Shown here piece by piece: positions 36,720 through 45,726 of a stretch of 64,000 nucleotides of DNA (within the stretch, counting starts at the first letter, position 1; each line of letters starts with the position of its first letter). The translations under genes and the position numbers were made by a program. The stretch lies in the NCBI RefSeq assembly GCF_004332155.1, contig NZ_SJDV01000001.1:310001-374000 (forward strand). Direction: 5' to 3'. The notes below the pieces were generated by a model. The model was given only the letters and a program-made list of their open reading frames with translations, searched no databases and was not told the DNA's origin. This stretch comes from Gramella sp. KN1008 (GTDB lineage Bacteria; Bacteroidota; Bacteroidia; Flavobacteriales; Flavobacteriaceae).

Positions 36720-38081
36720 ATGAAAAAGGTGATTTACCGCCATTCAACTTCGCGAAAACTACTCTTTAGCGTAGCATTTTTATTTTCATTTACCTTAATT
36801 GGATTTGCTCAGGAGGGTGCGTCTCAGGATACGACCGCAGCTGCCGGAGCAGATACTGAAGCTGCTGCCGGGCAGGATTCCGGAAGCACGGGTTTAGGTG
36901 ATCCGGCTGCCGGAAAGGAATTGTTTAATTCCCTGTGTGCGGCATGTCATAAACCTTATTCAGAATCTATTGGTCCTGCCTTGCATGGTGTTACCGATAG
37001 AAGGGATATGGAGTGGCTTCAGTCCTGGATTAAGAATTCTGCGGCTATGATCGCGTCTGGTGATCAGGAAGCGGTGCAGGTTTATGAAGAGTATAATCAA
37101 ACAGCTATGCCTGCTTTCCCGCAGCTTAGCAATGAAGATATCGATAATATTCTGGCCTATGTAGAGCAGCCTAAGCCTGAGCCTAAAGCTGCGGCTTCTG
37201 GTGCTGCCGGAGGTGATGCTAGTCAGTCCGGAGGTGGAGGGATCTCTGTAAATGTGATCCTGGGAATCCTGGTTTTTGTACTGGTTGTTCTTCTGATTGT
37301 GTTATTCCTGGTTAATAAAACCCTTAGGAACTTTGCTGATGCGTCAGGGATCGTTATTCCTGAAAAACCAAAAAGAAAGCCGATCTGGAAATCTTTCGTG
37401 GAAAACCAGTTCCTTCTTTTGGTTAGTTCTATCATCGTGTTGCTCGCGGTTGGGTATTTTGCCTACGGATGGATGATGCAGGTTGGTGTGGATCAGGGAT
37501 ATCAGCCTATTCAGCCTATTCATTATTCGCATAGGATACACGCTGGTGATAACCAGATTGAGTGTAAATACTGCCACTCTTCTGCAAGAACTTCGAAGCA
37601 TTCTGGTATTCCTTCGTTGAATGTGTGTATGAACTGTCATAAGGCCATTTCAGAAGTGGCTCCGGAAACTGCTACTGAAGAATACTCTAAGGAATTTTAT
37701 GACAAGGAGATCGCTAAGCTCTATGATGCTGTAGGTTGGGATCCTGCTACAAGAACTTACTCGGGTGAAGAAAAACCTGTGAAGTGGGTTCGTATTCATA
37801 ATCTACCCGATCTTGCTTACTTCAATCACTCCCAGCACGTAAGTGTTGCCGGAATACAGTGTCAGGAATGTCATGGTCCTATTGAAGAGATGGAGATCGT
37901 GTATCAAAATGCGCCTCTAACGATGGGTTGGTGTATTAACTGTCACCGCGAAACCAATATCAGGATCGAGGGTAATGAGTATTACGAAAAGATCCATGAG
38001 GAATTGTCTAAAAAATATGGTGTAGAAGAGCTTACTGTTGCCCAGATGGGTGGAATTGAATGCGGTAAGTGTCACTACTAA
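36720..38081 (+). CDS. actA: Alternative Complex III cytochrome c subunit ActA, with extra N-terminal monohaem domain
   Basis: A 453-residue multihaem cytochrome c of the quinol:cytochrome c oxidoreductase. A signal peptide (about 1-30) is followed by a class-I cytochrome c domain with CAACH (about 75-79) and a distal Met candidate in TAMPAFP. One or two membrane helices follow (about 180-203 and 224-246). The periplasmic pentahaem part has CKYCH, CMNCH, CQECH, CINCH and a terminal CGKCH. Total six CxxCH sites. Pentahaem ActA is the classical description, so the first domain is an addition by fusion. It heads the actABCDEF-cox operon. Confidence 0.9.
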   Translation: MKKVIYRHSTSRKLLFSVAFLFSFTLIGFAQEGASQDTTAAAGADTEAAAGQDSGSTGLGDPAAGKELFNSLCAACHKPYSESIGPALHGVTDRRDMEWLQSWIKNSAAMIASGDQEAVQVYEEYNQTAMPAFPQLSNEDIDNILAYVEQPKPEPKAAASGAAGGDASQSGGGGISVNVILGILVFVLVVLLIVLFLVNKTLRNFADASGIVIPEKPKRKPIWKSFVENQFLLLVSSIIVLLAVGYFAYGWMMQVGVDQGYQPIQPIHYSHRIHAGDNQIECKYCHSSARTSKHSGIPSLNVCMNCHKAISEVAPETATEEYSKEFYDKEIAKLYDAVGWDPATRTYSGEEKPVKWVRIHNLPDLAYFNHSQHVSVAGIQCQECHGPIEEMEIVYQNAPLTMGWCINCHRETNIRIEGNEYYEKIHEELSKKYGVEELTVAQMGGIECGKCHY

Positions 38082-38132
38082 AATATCCTGGAATTTCAGG
38101 TTTAATTTAAGAAGCTAATATCTAGATATAAT

Positions 38133-41100
38133 ATGTCATCAAACAAGAAATACTGGAAAAGTGTTGAAGAGCTAAAAAATGACAGCTCTGTTGTTGAGAC
38201 GCTCCAACAAAAGGAATTTGCCGAGGAGATCCCGGTAGAGGATTTTCTTGGGGATAAATCTTCTCTGGAGAGTTCTAAGACTTCCAGAAGGGACTTCCTT
38301 AAGTATGTTGGATTCAGTACAGCAGCGGCATCACTGGCTGCCTGCGAAGGCCCTGTGACAAAGTCGATCCCTTACGTGGTTCAGCCTGAAAGGATTGTGC
38401 CCGGGATTGCTAATTTCTACGCGTCTACTATCGCCGATGGATTTGACTTTGCAAGCGTTTTGGTTAAAACACGCGAAGGGCGACCAATAAAAATTGAAAA
38501 TAATGATCTGTCGAAGTTTAAAGGCGGGGTTAATGCCCGTGTTCATGCTTCGGTGCTTTCTTTATATGATACAAAAAGGGTGAAACGCCCTATGATCGAA
38601 GGAAGGAATGTTTCCTGGGAGGAATTTGATAGTGAAGTGGGAGCTGCTCTTGAGAATGCCAATGGAGAGATCGTACTGTTGACTCAGACTTTCGCCAGTC
38701 CTTCTACCTCTAAACTTATTCAGGAGTTTTCGTCCAAATACGGGAATGTTCGTCACGTAGTTTATGATACTGTTTCTGAAGATGCTGCTTTAAATGCATT
38801 TCAGTCAAAATATGGAAGACGTGCATTGCCAAATTACGACTTTTCAAAAGCGAAGACCGTTGTTGGTGTAGGGGCTGATTTCCTTGCTGACTGGCAGGGT
38901 GGTGGTTATGATTCTGCCTATGCAAAAACACGAATTCCTGAAAACGGACAAATGTCCCGTCATATTCAGTTTGAGTCCAATATGACTCTAACCGGAGCGA
39001 ATGCAGATAAGCGTGTGCCACTTAAACCGTCGCAGCTAAAGGCTGTAATGGCGGCCCTTAGGGGTTATGTGATGGGAGGTTCTTCTACCAGCGAACTGCC
39101 TTCAAATATTGATGATGCTGTTGTTAAAGCTGCAAATCAGTTAAGAAAGGCTGGTAGTGGTGCTGTGGTAGCCTGTGGAATTCCGGATGATGAATCTCAG
39201 ACCTGGGCGCTGGAGATCAATGAAGCTCTTGGTAGCCAGGTGATGGATACTTCAAATGCGAGGGTTATTCGTCAGGGTAATTCCGCGGAGGTTGCACAGC
39301 TTGTAGAGGATATGAATAATGGAAGTGTTGGTGCTCTTTTGATCGCCGGGCTGAACCCTGTTCATACTTTACCGAATGCTGCTGAGTTCGTGGAGGGTCT
39401 TAAGCAGGTAGAAACCGTTGTGGATTTTACTACCCGTGCCGATGAGACATCTAAATTAAGTAAATATGTTGCTGCTACTCCACATTATCTGGAGAGCTGG
39501 GGGGATATTCAGTTTTCTGAAAGATCTTTCAGCTTAATGCAGCCAACAATAAGACCGTTATTTGATACAAGACAATTTCAGGATACTCTTCTGAAGTGGT
39601 CAGATAATAACAAGTCTTATTACGAATATATAAAGGAAACCTGGTCTGCCGGGCTGGGCGACAGAAACTGGAGTGAAGTACTTCACGATGGTGTGTTTGA
39701 AGCCAGTTCTCCGGTAGCTGAAAGCGGTTCTGCCAGCGCCTCAAATTCTGTGTCCTTGAACATGGATGAGATTGAGGGTGAAGGTTATGAATTAACGCTT
39801 TATACTAATACTGCGCTTGGGGACGGGCAACAGGCCAATAACCCATGGTTGCAGGAAATGCCTGATCCTCTTACGAGAGCGAGTTGGGACAACTATCTTA
39901 CTGTTTCAAAAGCTGATGCTGAGGAACTTGGATTGGTGAATGAGCATGTTGCTGATGGAGCTCTTAATGGTAGTTACGTAAATATTAGCGTAGGTGATTC
40001 TATTTTACAGAATGTGCCTGTGTATATCATGCCAGGTCAGGCAAAAGGTTCTGTTGGGCTTGCGCTAGGATACGGTAGAAAAGAAGGAATTCAGGAAGAA
40101 ATGCAAACCGGGGTGAATGCTTATCCATTGTATAAGAACTTTAGTTCAGTACAGAAGGTTAAGATTGAGAAAGCTGCCGGAATGCATGAATTCGCCTGCG
40201 TTCAGTTGCATAATACCCTAATGGGTAGAGGAGATATTATTAAGGAGACCACTCTGGAGATCTTCAATACAAAAGATGCTCATGTGTGGAATTCAACTCC
40301 TGAAGTATCTCTTAATCATATTGAAACTCCTGTAACTTCCCCTGAAGTTGATATCTGGGAGAGTTTTGACAGGACCACAGGACCTCACTTTAACCTGAGT
40401 ATAGACCTTAATGCCTGTACCGGCTGTGGTGCCTGTGTGATCGCATGTCATTCTGAAAATAACGTTCCTGTTGTAGGTAAGGAAGAGGTAAGGAAATCGA
40501 GAGATATGCACTGGATGCGTATAGACCGTTATTTCTCTTCTGAAGATACCTTTACCAGCGATCTTGAGAAAAAGGAAAACATTGGTGGTCTTGGAAGTTC
40601 GCTTTCTGAATTTGGTGAACTTGAGCAGCCTGCAGATAACCCTCAGGTTGTATTCCAGCCTGTGATGTGTCAGCACTGTAACCATGCTCCATGTGAGACA
40701 GTATGTCCGGTGGCGGCAACTTCTCACGGTAGACAGGGTCAGAATCAAATGATCTATAACCGTTGTGTGGGTACAAGATATTGTGCTAACAACTGTCCGT
40801 ACAAAGTGCGTCGTTTCAACTGGTTTGAATACGCGAAGAACGATGAGTTCGATTACCATATGAACAACGATCTTGGAAGAATGGTATTGAACCCTGATGT
40901 TACTGTGCGTGCAAGAGGGGTTATGGAGAAATGTTCTATGTGTATTCAGAAAACTCAGAAGACTATTCTTGATGCGAAGCGTGAAGGAAGAACAATCAAG
41001 GATGGAGAATTCCAGACAGCATGTTCTGCCGCTTGTGATAAAGGAGCAATGGTCTTTGGAGATGTGAATAACGAAGACTCGAAAATTCTTGAAAAGAAAA

Positions 41101-41192
41101 ATGATGACAGGATGTATCATCTGCTTGAATACCTGGGAACAAAACCTAATGTGATGTACCAGACAAAAGTTAGAAATACAACCGAAGCTTAA
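38133..41192 (+). CDS. actB: Alternative Complex III iron-sulfur/molybdopterin-like subunit ActB
   Basis: A 1019-residue peripheral subunit. A cytoplasmic leader of about 47 residues precedes a Tat-type signal SRRDFLKYVGFSTAAASLAA with lipobox Cys71. The region to about 700 resembles molybdopterin oxidoreductases but in ActB carries no cofactor. The C-terminal part is a ferredoxin-like domain with four cysteine clusters: CTGCGACVIAC (about 763), CQHCNHAPCETVC (about 848), CVGTRYCANNC (about 878) and CSMC…CSAAC (about 935-970). It passes electrons between haem and FeS chains. Expected to be exported folded and lipid-anchored to the complex. Confidence 0.94.
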   Translation: MSSNKKYWKSVEELKNDSSVVETLQQKEFAEEIPVEDFLGDKSSLESSKTSRRDFLKYVGFSTAAASLAACEGPVTKSIPYVVQPERIVPGIANFYASTIADGFDFASVLVKTREGRPIKIENNDLSKFKGGVNARVHASVLSLYDTKRVKRPMIEGRNVSWEEFDSEVGAALENANGEIVLLTQTFASPSTSKLIQEFSSKYGNVRHVVYDTVSEDAALNAFQSKYGRRALPNYDFSKAKTVVGVGADFLADWQGGGYDSAYAKTRIPENGQMSRHIQFESNMTLTGANADKRVPLKPSQLKAVMAALRGYVMGGSSTSELPSNIDDAVVKAANQLRKAGSGAVVACGIPDDESQTWALEINEALGSQVMDTSNARVIRQGNSAEVAQLVEDMNNGSVGALLIAGLNPVHTLPNAAEFVEGLKQVETVVDFTTRADETSKLSKYVAATPHYLESWGDIQFSERSFSLMQPTIRPLFDTRQFQDTLLKWSDNNKSYYEYIKETWSAGLGDRNWSEVLHDGVFEASSPVAESGSASASNSVSLNMDEIEGEGYELTLYTNTALGDGQQANNPWLQEMPDPLTRASWDNYLTVSKADAEELGLVNEHVADGALNGSYVNISVGDSILQNVPVYIMPGQAKGSVGLALGYGRKEGIQEEMQTGVNAYPLYKNFSSVQKVKIEKAAGMHEFACVQLHNTLMGRGDIIKETTLEIFNTKDAHVWNSTPEVSLNHIETPVTSPEVDIWESFDRTTGPHFNLSIDLNACTGCGACVIACHSENNVPVVGKEEVRKSRDMHWMRIDRYFSSEDTFTSDLEKKENIGGLGSSLSEFGELEQPADNPQVVFQPVMCQHCNHAPCETVCPVAATSHGRQGQNQMIYNRCVGTRYCANNCPYKVRRFNWFEYAKNDEFDYHMNNDLGRMVLNPDVTVRARGVMEKCSMCIQKTQKTILDAKREGRTIKDGEFQTACSAACDKGAMVFGDVNNEDSKILEKKNDDRMYHLLEYLGTKPNVMYQTKVRNTTEA

Positions 41193-41227
41193 ATAAACGA
41201 ATAACTAAGAATCAATCAGATAAGGAT

Positions 41228-43042
41228 ATGTCTCATTACGAAGCACCTATACGAAAGCCTCTAGTTACCGGCAGCAAAAGCTATCACGATGTGACTGTGG
41301 ATGTAGCTGCGCCGGTTGAAGGAAGGGCTAATAAATCATGGTGGATAGTCTTTGGTATCTCCCTTGTTGCCTTTCTATGGGGTGTAGGATGTATAGTTTA
41401 TACCATTTCCACGGGTATCGGTACCTGGGGACTTAACAAGACAGTAGGCTGGGCCTGGGATATCACCAACTTCGTTTGGTGGGTAGGTATTGGTCACGCG
41501 GGTACTCTTATTTCAGCGGTACTATTACTGTTCCGTCAAAAATGGAGAATGGCGATTAACCGTTCTGCCGAGGCGATGACAATCTTCTCGGTAATGCAGG
41601 CGGGGCTGTTCCCTTTAATTCACATGGGGCGTCCATGGTTAGCATATTGGGTATTGCCAATTCCAAACCAGTTCGGATCTCTTTGGGTGAACTTTAATTC
41701 ACCGCTTTTATGGGACGTTTTCGCGATCTCTACGTATCTATCTGTTTCACTTGTATTCTGGTGGACAGGCTTGTTACCTGATTTTGCAATGATCCGTGAC
41801 AGAGCTATCACACCTTTTACTAAAAGGGTTTACAGTATACTTTCTTTTGGATGGAGTGGACGTGCCAAAGACTGGCAGCGTTTTGAAGAAGTGTCTCTGG
41901 TACTTGCCGGTTTGGCAACTCCTCTGGTACTTTCAGTACACACCATCGTATCGTTTGACTTCGCGACTTCGGTAATTCCGGGATGGCACACCACCATTTT
42001 CCCTCCTTACTTCGTTGCGGGGGCAATCTTCTCTGGATTTGCAATGGTAAACACCCTGCTTATCATTATGAGAAAGGTTTCTAACCTTGAAGATTATATC
42101 ACTATCCAGCATATCGAACTGATGAACATTGTAATCATGATCACCGGTTCTATTGTTGGTACTGCTTATATTACCGAGCTTGTTATCGCATGGTATTCCG
42201 GGGTTGAATACGAACAGTATGCATTCCTTAACAGGGCTACAGGTCCTTACTGGTGGGCATACTGGAGTATGATGACCTGTAACGTGTTCTCTCCACAGTT
42301 CATGTGGTTCAAGAAACTTCGTACAAGTATCATGTTCTCTTTCTTTATCTCGATCGTTGTAAATATCGGGATGTGGTTCGAACGTTTCGTAATTATCGTG
42401 ACCTCGCTTCACCGTGATTACCTTCCGTCTTCATGGACCATGTTCTCACCAACTTTTGTGGATATAGGTATCTTCATTGGAACAATAGGATTCTTCTTTG
42501 TATTATTCCTGCTTTATGCCCGTTCATTCCCTGTGATTGCTCAGGCCGAGGTAAAGACAATACTTAAGGCCTCAGGAGAGAAGTATAAGAAACTTAGAGA
42601 AAAGCATGGTGATGATGTAGTGTATCATGAGCATGAGACATATGGCAAAAATCCTGCTAGAAATGTAGATGAAGGTATTCATACAAAGATTGACGATCTT
42701 GGAGATGACAATGCAGATGGGAAAGGTGACGATCATGAACAAACTGTAAATGTGGATGGGGTTGTGATCTCTGAAGTCACTAAAGATCGTATCGATGAAA
42801 TGCTTGCGAGAATTGGAACTTATGATCCAAAGACACAGGAGGCAGATGATCTTACTAAACTTAAGAATGTAGGGCCGTTGCTTCAGCAGCATCTGCACCA
42901 GGTTGGAATTTATCTTTACGATCAGGTTAGTAAACTAACAGAAGAGGATTTTGAATTGCTTGATGAAGTGATCGAGAACTTCCCTATCCAGGAGAACAGG
43001 GAAGGATGGGTTGCCCAGGCAAACAAACTAAAAAATAAATAA
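41228..43042 (+). CDS. actC: Alternative Complex III NrfD-like membrane subunit ActC with HhH-like C-terminal tail
   Basis: A 604-residue integral membrane protein. Residues about 40-440 form the NrfD/PsrC-type helical core that binds quinol (for example WVGIGHAGTLISA and FPLIHMGRPW). After it comes an acidic linker (about 470-535) and then a compact tail (about 538-604: LTKLKNVGPLLQQHLHQVGI, then LYDQVSKLTEEDF and GWVAQANKL). This tail resembles the helix-hairpin-helix domain of COG3743-like proteins, with the KNVGP…L pattern. Such a tail is not part of the NrfD family; its role is unknown. Situated between actB and actD. Confidence 0.93.
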   Translation: MSHYEAPIRKPLVTGSKSYHDVTVDVAAPVEGRANKSWWIVFGISLVAFLWGVGCIVYTISTGIGTWGLNKTVGWAWDITNFVWWVGIGHAGTLISAVLLLFRQKWRMAINRSAEAMTIFSVMQAGLFPLIHMGRPWLAYWVLPIPNQFGSLWVNFNSPLLWDVFAISTYLSVSLVFWWTGLLPDFAMIRDRAITPFTKRVYSILSFGWSGRAKDWQRFEEVSLVLAGLATPLVLSVHTIVSFDFATSVIPGWHTTIFPPYFVAGAIFSGFAMVNTLLIIMRKVSNLEDYITIQHIELMNIVIMITGSIVGTAYITELVIAWYSGVEYEQYAFLNRATGPYWWAYWSMMTCNVFSPQFMWFKKLRTSIMFSFFISIVVNIGMWFERFVIIVTSLHRDYLPSSWTMFSPTFVDIGIFIGTIGFFFVLFLLYARSFPVIAQAEVKTILKASGEKYKKLREKHGDDVVYHEHETYGKNPARNVDEGIHTKIDDLGDDNADGKGDDHEQTVNVDGVVISEVTKDRIDEMLARIGTYDPKTQEADDLTKLKNVGPLLQQHLHQVGIYLYDQVSKLTEEDFELLDEVIENFPIQENREGWVAQANKLKNK

Positions 43043-43047
43043 TCAGG

Positions 43048-43575
43048 ATGGCATCTAAAGTTTTACACGCTATTTACCGAGATGACGATTTGCTTATACA
43101 GGCAGTGAAGCAGATTCGTGAAGCACGCTATCATATTGGTGAGATCTATTGCCCGTTCCCGGTTCACGGACTGGATAAAGCAATGGGACTTGCTCCAACA
43201 AGAATTGCCATCACATCCTTTCTTTACGGATTGGTTGGATTAGCCGTATCGATTGCTATGATGAATTTTATTATGATTGATGACTGGCCCCAGGATATTG
43301 GTGGTAAGCCAAGTTTCAGTTTCTTCCAGAACATGCCGGCTTTCGTTCCGATTATGTTTGAATTGACTGTATTCTTTGCGGCTCACCTAATGGTAATTAC
43401 TTTCTATATGAGAAGTAAGCTATGGCCTTTCAAAAAAGCTGAAAACCCTGATGTAAGGACTACAGATGATGTATTCCTTATGGAAGTGGATGCAACGAAT
43501 CATGATGTAGATGACCTTACCAAGTTTTTATACGATACAGGTGCATCTGAAATTAAATTAATAGATAATAAATAG
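43048..43575 (+). CDS. actD: Alternative Complex III subunit ActD (DUF3341)
   Basis: A 175-residue membrane subunit of the quinol:cytochrome c oxidoreductase. The N-terminal half has the DUF3341 pattern (YRDDDLLIQAVKQIREARYH, and EIYCPFPVHGLDKAMGL). Two membrane helices follow (about 55-75 and 100-122). It is thought to be structural. It starts 5 bp after actC and is followed closely by actE. Confidence 0.93.
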   Translation: MASKVLHAIYRDDDLLIQAVKQIREARYHIGEIYCPFPVHGLDKAMGLAPTRIAITSFLYGLVGLAVSIAMMNFIMIDDWPQDIGGKPSFSFFQNMPAFVPIMFELTVFFAAHLMVITFYMRSKLWPFKKAENPDVRTTDDVFLMEVDATNHDVDDLTKFLYDTGASEIKLIDNK

Positions 43576-43580
43576 TGATA

Positions 43581-44294
43581 ATGAGAAGTTTGTTCCATAA
43601 AGCTATAGCATTGTTTCTTCTGGGATTCGCAGTGGTGTCCTGCCAGGACACGAACGATCCTAACTATCAGTATATGCCAGATATGTATGAGCCTGTAAGT
43701 TATGAGACTTATGGTGAGTACAGGGTGTTCGAGAACGGACAGGAGGCTAAACTTCCGGTAGAAGGAACAGTTCCCAGAGGCTGGATGCCATATGAATATC
43801 AGAATAATGTTCAAAGCTCAGTCGATGCAAAGGCTAACCTGAAGAACCCTCTGCCATATACCGAGGATAACCTGAACGAAGGGAAACAGCTTTACACTGT
43901 TTATTGTGCGGTTTGTCACGGCGATAAAGGTGCCGGAAAGGGAATACTTGTAGAACGTGAAAAGATTCTTGGGGTTCCTTCATACGATGATGCCGGGCGT
44001 GCAATCACAGAAGGTAGTACCTATCATGTGATGTATTACGGTCTTAATAATATGGGATCGTACGCGGCCCAGACTACTATCGAGGAGCGTTGGCAGATAA
44101 CTCATTACGTGATGAGCCTGAAGGATGAATTGGAAGGAAAGCCTGCCAGGGAATTCGAGGATGCAGAGTCGGCACCATCTAATAAGTCAAGGTTATTGCC
44201 TTCCAGGGCAGATGCCGATATCTATCAGGAAAACGCTAACGGCCAGGAAGAGGAAGCTCCTGAGACCCAGAACCAAACCGAAACACAAGAATAA
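43581..44294 (+). CDS. actE: Alternative Complex III monohaem cytochrome c lipoprotein ActE
   Basis: A 237-residue lipoprotein (Cys21 in FAVVSC). One haem site, CAVCHGDKGAGKG, lies near residue 110 and the axial Met candidate lies in YYGLNNMGSYA. The C-terminal region is acidic and Gln/Glu-rich. A GTG 6 nt upstream (43575) is in frame, but ATG 43581 gives a standard lipoprotein signal, so it was chosen. It should take electrons from ActA toward the oxidase. Confidence 0.92.
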   Translation: MRSLFHKAIALFLLGFAVVSCQDTNDPNYQYMPDMYEPVSYETYGEYRVFENGQEAKLPVEGTVPRGWMPYEYQNNVQSSVDAKANLKNPLPYTEDNLNEGKQLYTVYCAVCHGDKGAGKGILVEREKILGVPSYDDAGRAITEGSTYHVMYYGLNNMGSYAAQTTIEERWQITHYVMSLKDELEGKPAREFEDAESAPSNKSRLLPSRADADIYQENANGQEEEAPETQNQTETQE

Positions 44295-44311
44295 AGATTA
44301 GATCTATAGAT

Positions 44312-45694
44312 ATGTATACGCTATCCAGTAAATTAAAATTAACAGCAATCATTTTTATGATTGTTGGCGCAATAGGTCTCATTTATGGATTCATCGCTGC
44401 ACCGGAGAATGTAGAGGAAGTTAAGGAAATGATGGCTTCCGGGCATCATGGAGATGAACATGGAGCAGTAGAGTCTTCAGAAATCAATGTTGAACAATTG
44501 CCGGGTGAAGGTATTGCTGAAGAGCATGTTCAGGAAGAAACTCATGCTGCTGGCGATGCATCGCATGCTGAAGAAGCCGGGCATGATGATGAACATTATG
44601 AACATGTTCTGCATCAGTTGCAGAACAAACCATGGTCTGCTTTATATGTAGCCGCTTTCTTTTTCTTTATGATCTCTCTAGGTGTACTCGCCTTTTATGC
44701 GATTCAGTATGCTGCACAGGCAGGATGGTCACCGGTACTTTTCCGTGTAATGGAAGCTATCACAGCCTATCTTTTACCAGGAGGAATCATAGTTTTTGTT
44801 ATCCTGATGCTTTCAGGTTTCCACATCAACCATCTTTTTATATGGATGGATCCTGAAGTAGTGGCACATGACGAGATCATACAGGCTAAAACATCTTATC
44901 TTAACGTTCCTTTCTTCCTTATAAGAGCAGCTATTTACCTTGGTGGATGGATACTTTTCAGACACCTGCTCAGAAAGAATTCACTTAAGATGGATGAGGC
45001 GACAGACAATACATACTTTAAAAAGAACTTTAAACTGGCAGCAGGATTCCTTGTTTTCTTTATAGTTACAGAATCTATGATGTCATGGGACTGGATCATG
45101 AGTCTTGATCCACACTGGTTTAGTACCCTGTTTGGATGGTTTGTATTTGCCAGTCTTTTTGTATCTGGAATTACTACCATTGCCATTATTAGTATATATC
45201 TAAAATCCAGGGGATATCTTGAATTTGTAAATGACAGTCATATTCATGACCTTGCAAAGTTCATGTTCGGGATCAGTATTTTCTGGACGTACCTTTGGTT
45301 CTCACAGTTCATGCTTATCTGGTACTCCAATATTCCTGAAGAGGTTGTATACTTCATCACAAGAATGGAGGATTATCCTGTACTTTTCTGGGGCATGCTT
45401 GTGACCAACTTTATTTTCCCTGTTCTTTTACTGATGAACAGCGATTATAAGCGTGTGAACTGGTTTGTAATCATGACTGGAATTGTGATACTTTGCGGGC
45501 ACTATTTGAATGTTTTCGTTCTTGTAATGCCGGCTACAGTTGGAGAGTCCTGGTTCATAGGAATACCTGAAATTAGCGCGGTATTGTTATTTGCGGGCCT
45601 TTTCCTTTTCGTGGTTTTCAACTCACTTACAAAGGCACCTCTGTTGGTAAAAGGAAATCCGTTTATCAAGGAGAGTAAGCATTACCATTATTAA
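44312..45694 (+). CDS. actF: Alternative Complex III membrane subunit ActF
   Basis: A 460-residue NrfD-like paralogue of ActC with about ten helices. TM1 (about 9-27) precedes a His/Glu-rich extracytoplasmic loop (about 38-100; many HxxxH) that may bind metal ions. The later core contains SHIHDLAKFMFGISIFWTYL-like sequence (about 309-328) and the conserved SQFMLIWYSNIPEE. It completes actABCDEF. Oxidase subunit II follows 32 bp later. Confidence 0.92.
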   Translation: MYTLSSKLKLTAIIFMIVGAIGLIYGFIAAPENVEEVKEMMASGHHGDEHGAVESSEINVEQLPGEGIAEEHVQEETHAAGDASHAEEAGHDDEHYEHVLHQLQNKPWSALYVAAFFFFMISLGVLAFYAIQYAAQAGWSPVLFRVMEAITAYLLPGGIIVFVILMLSGFHINHLFIWMDPEVVAHDEIIQAKTSYLNVPFFLIRAAIYLGGWILFRHLLRKNSLKMDEATDNTYFKKNFKLAAGFLVFFIVTESMMSWDWIMSLDPHWFSTLFGWFVFASLFVSGITTIAIISIYLKSRGYLEFVNDSHIHDLAKFMFGISIFWTYLWFSQFMLIWYSNIPEEVVYFITRMEDYPVLFWGMLVTNFIFPVLLLMNSDYKRVNWFVIMTGIVILCGHYLNVFVLVMPATVGESWFIGIPEISAVLLFAGLFLFVVFNSLTKAPLLVKGNPFIKESKHYHY

Positions 45695-45726
45695 AAAGAT
45701 TGATTGTTTAAAGAAGAACTTATAAA

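Noticed and set aside
40293..41120. 275-residue minus-strand frame in actB
   Set aside because: It is antisense to the cysteine-rich ferredoxin domain of a clear gene; no domain was recognised.
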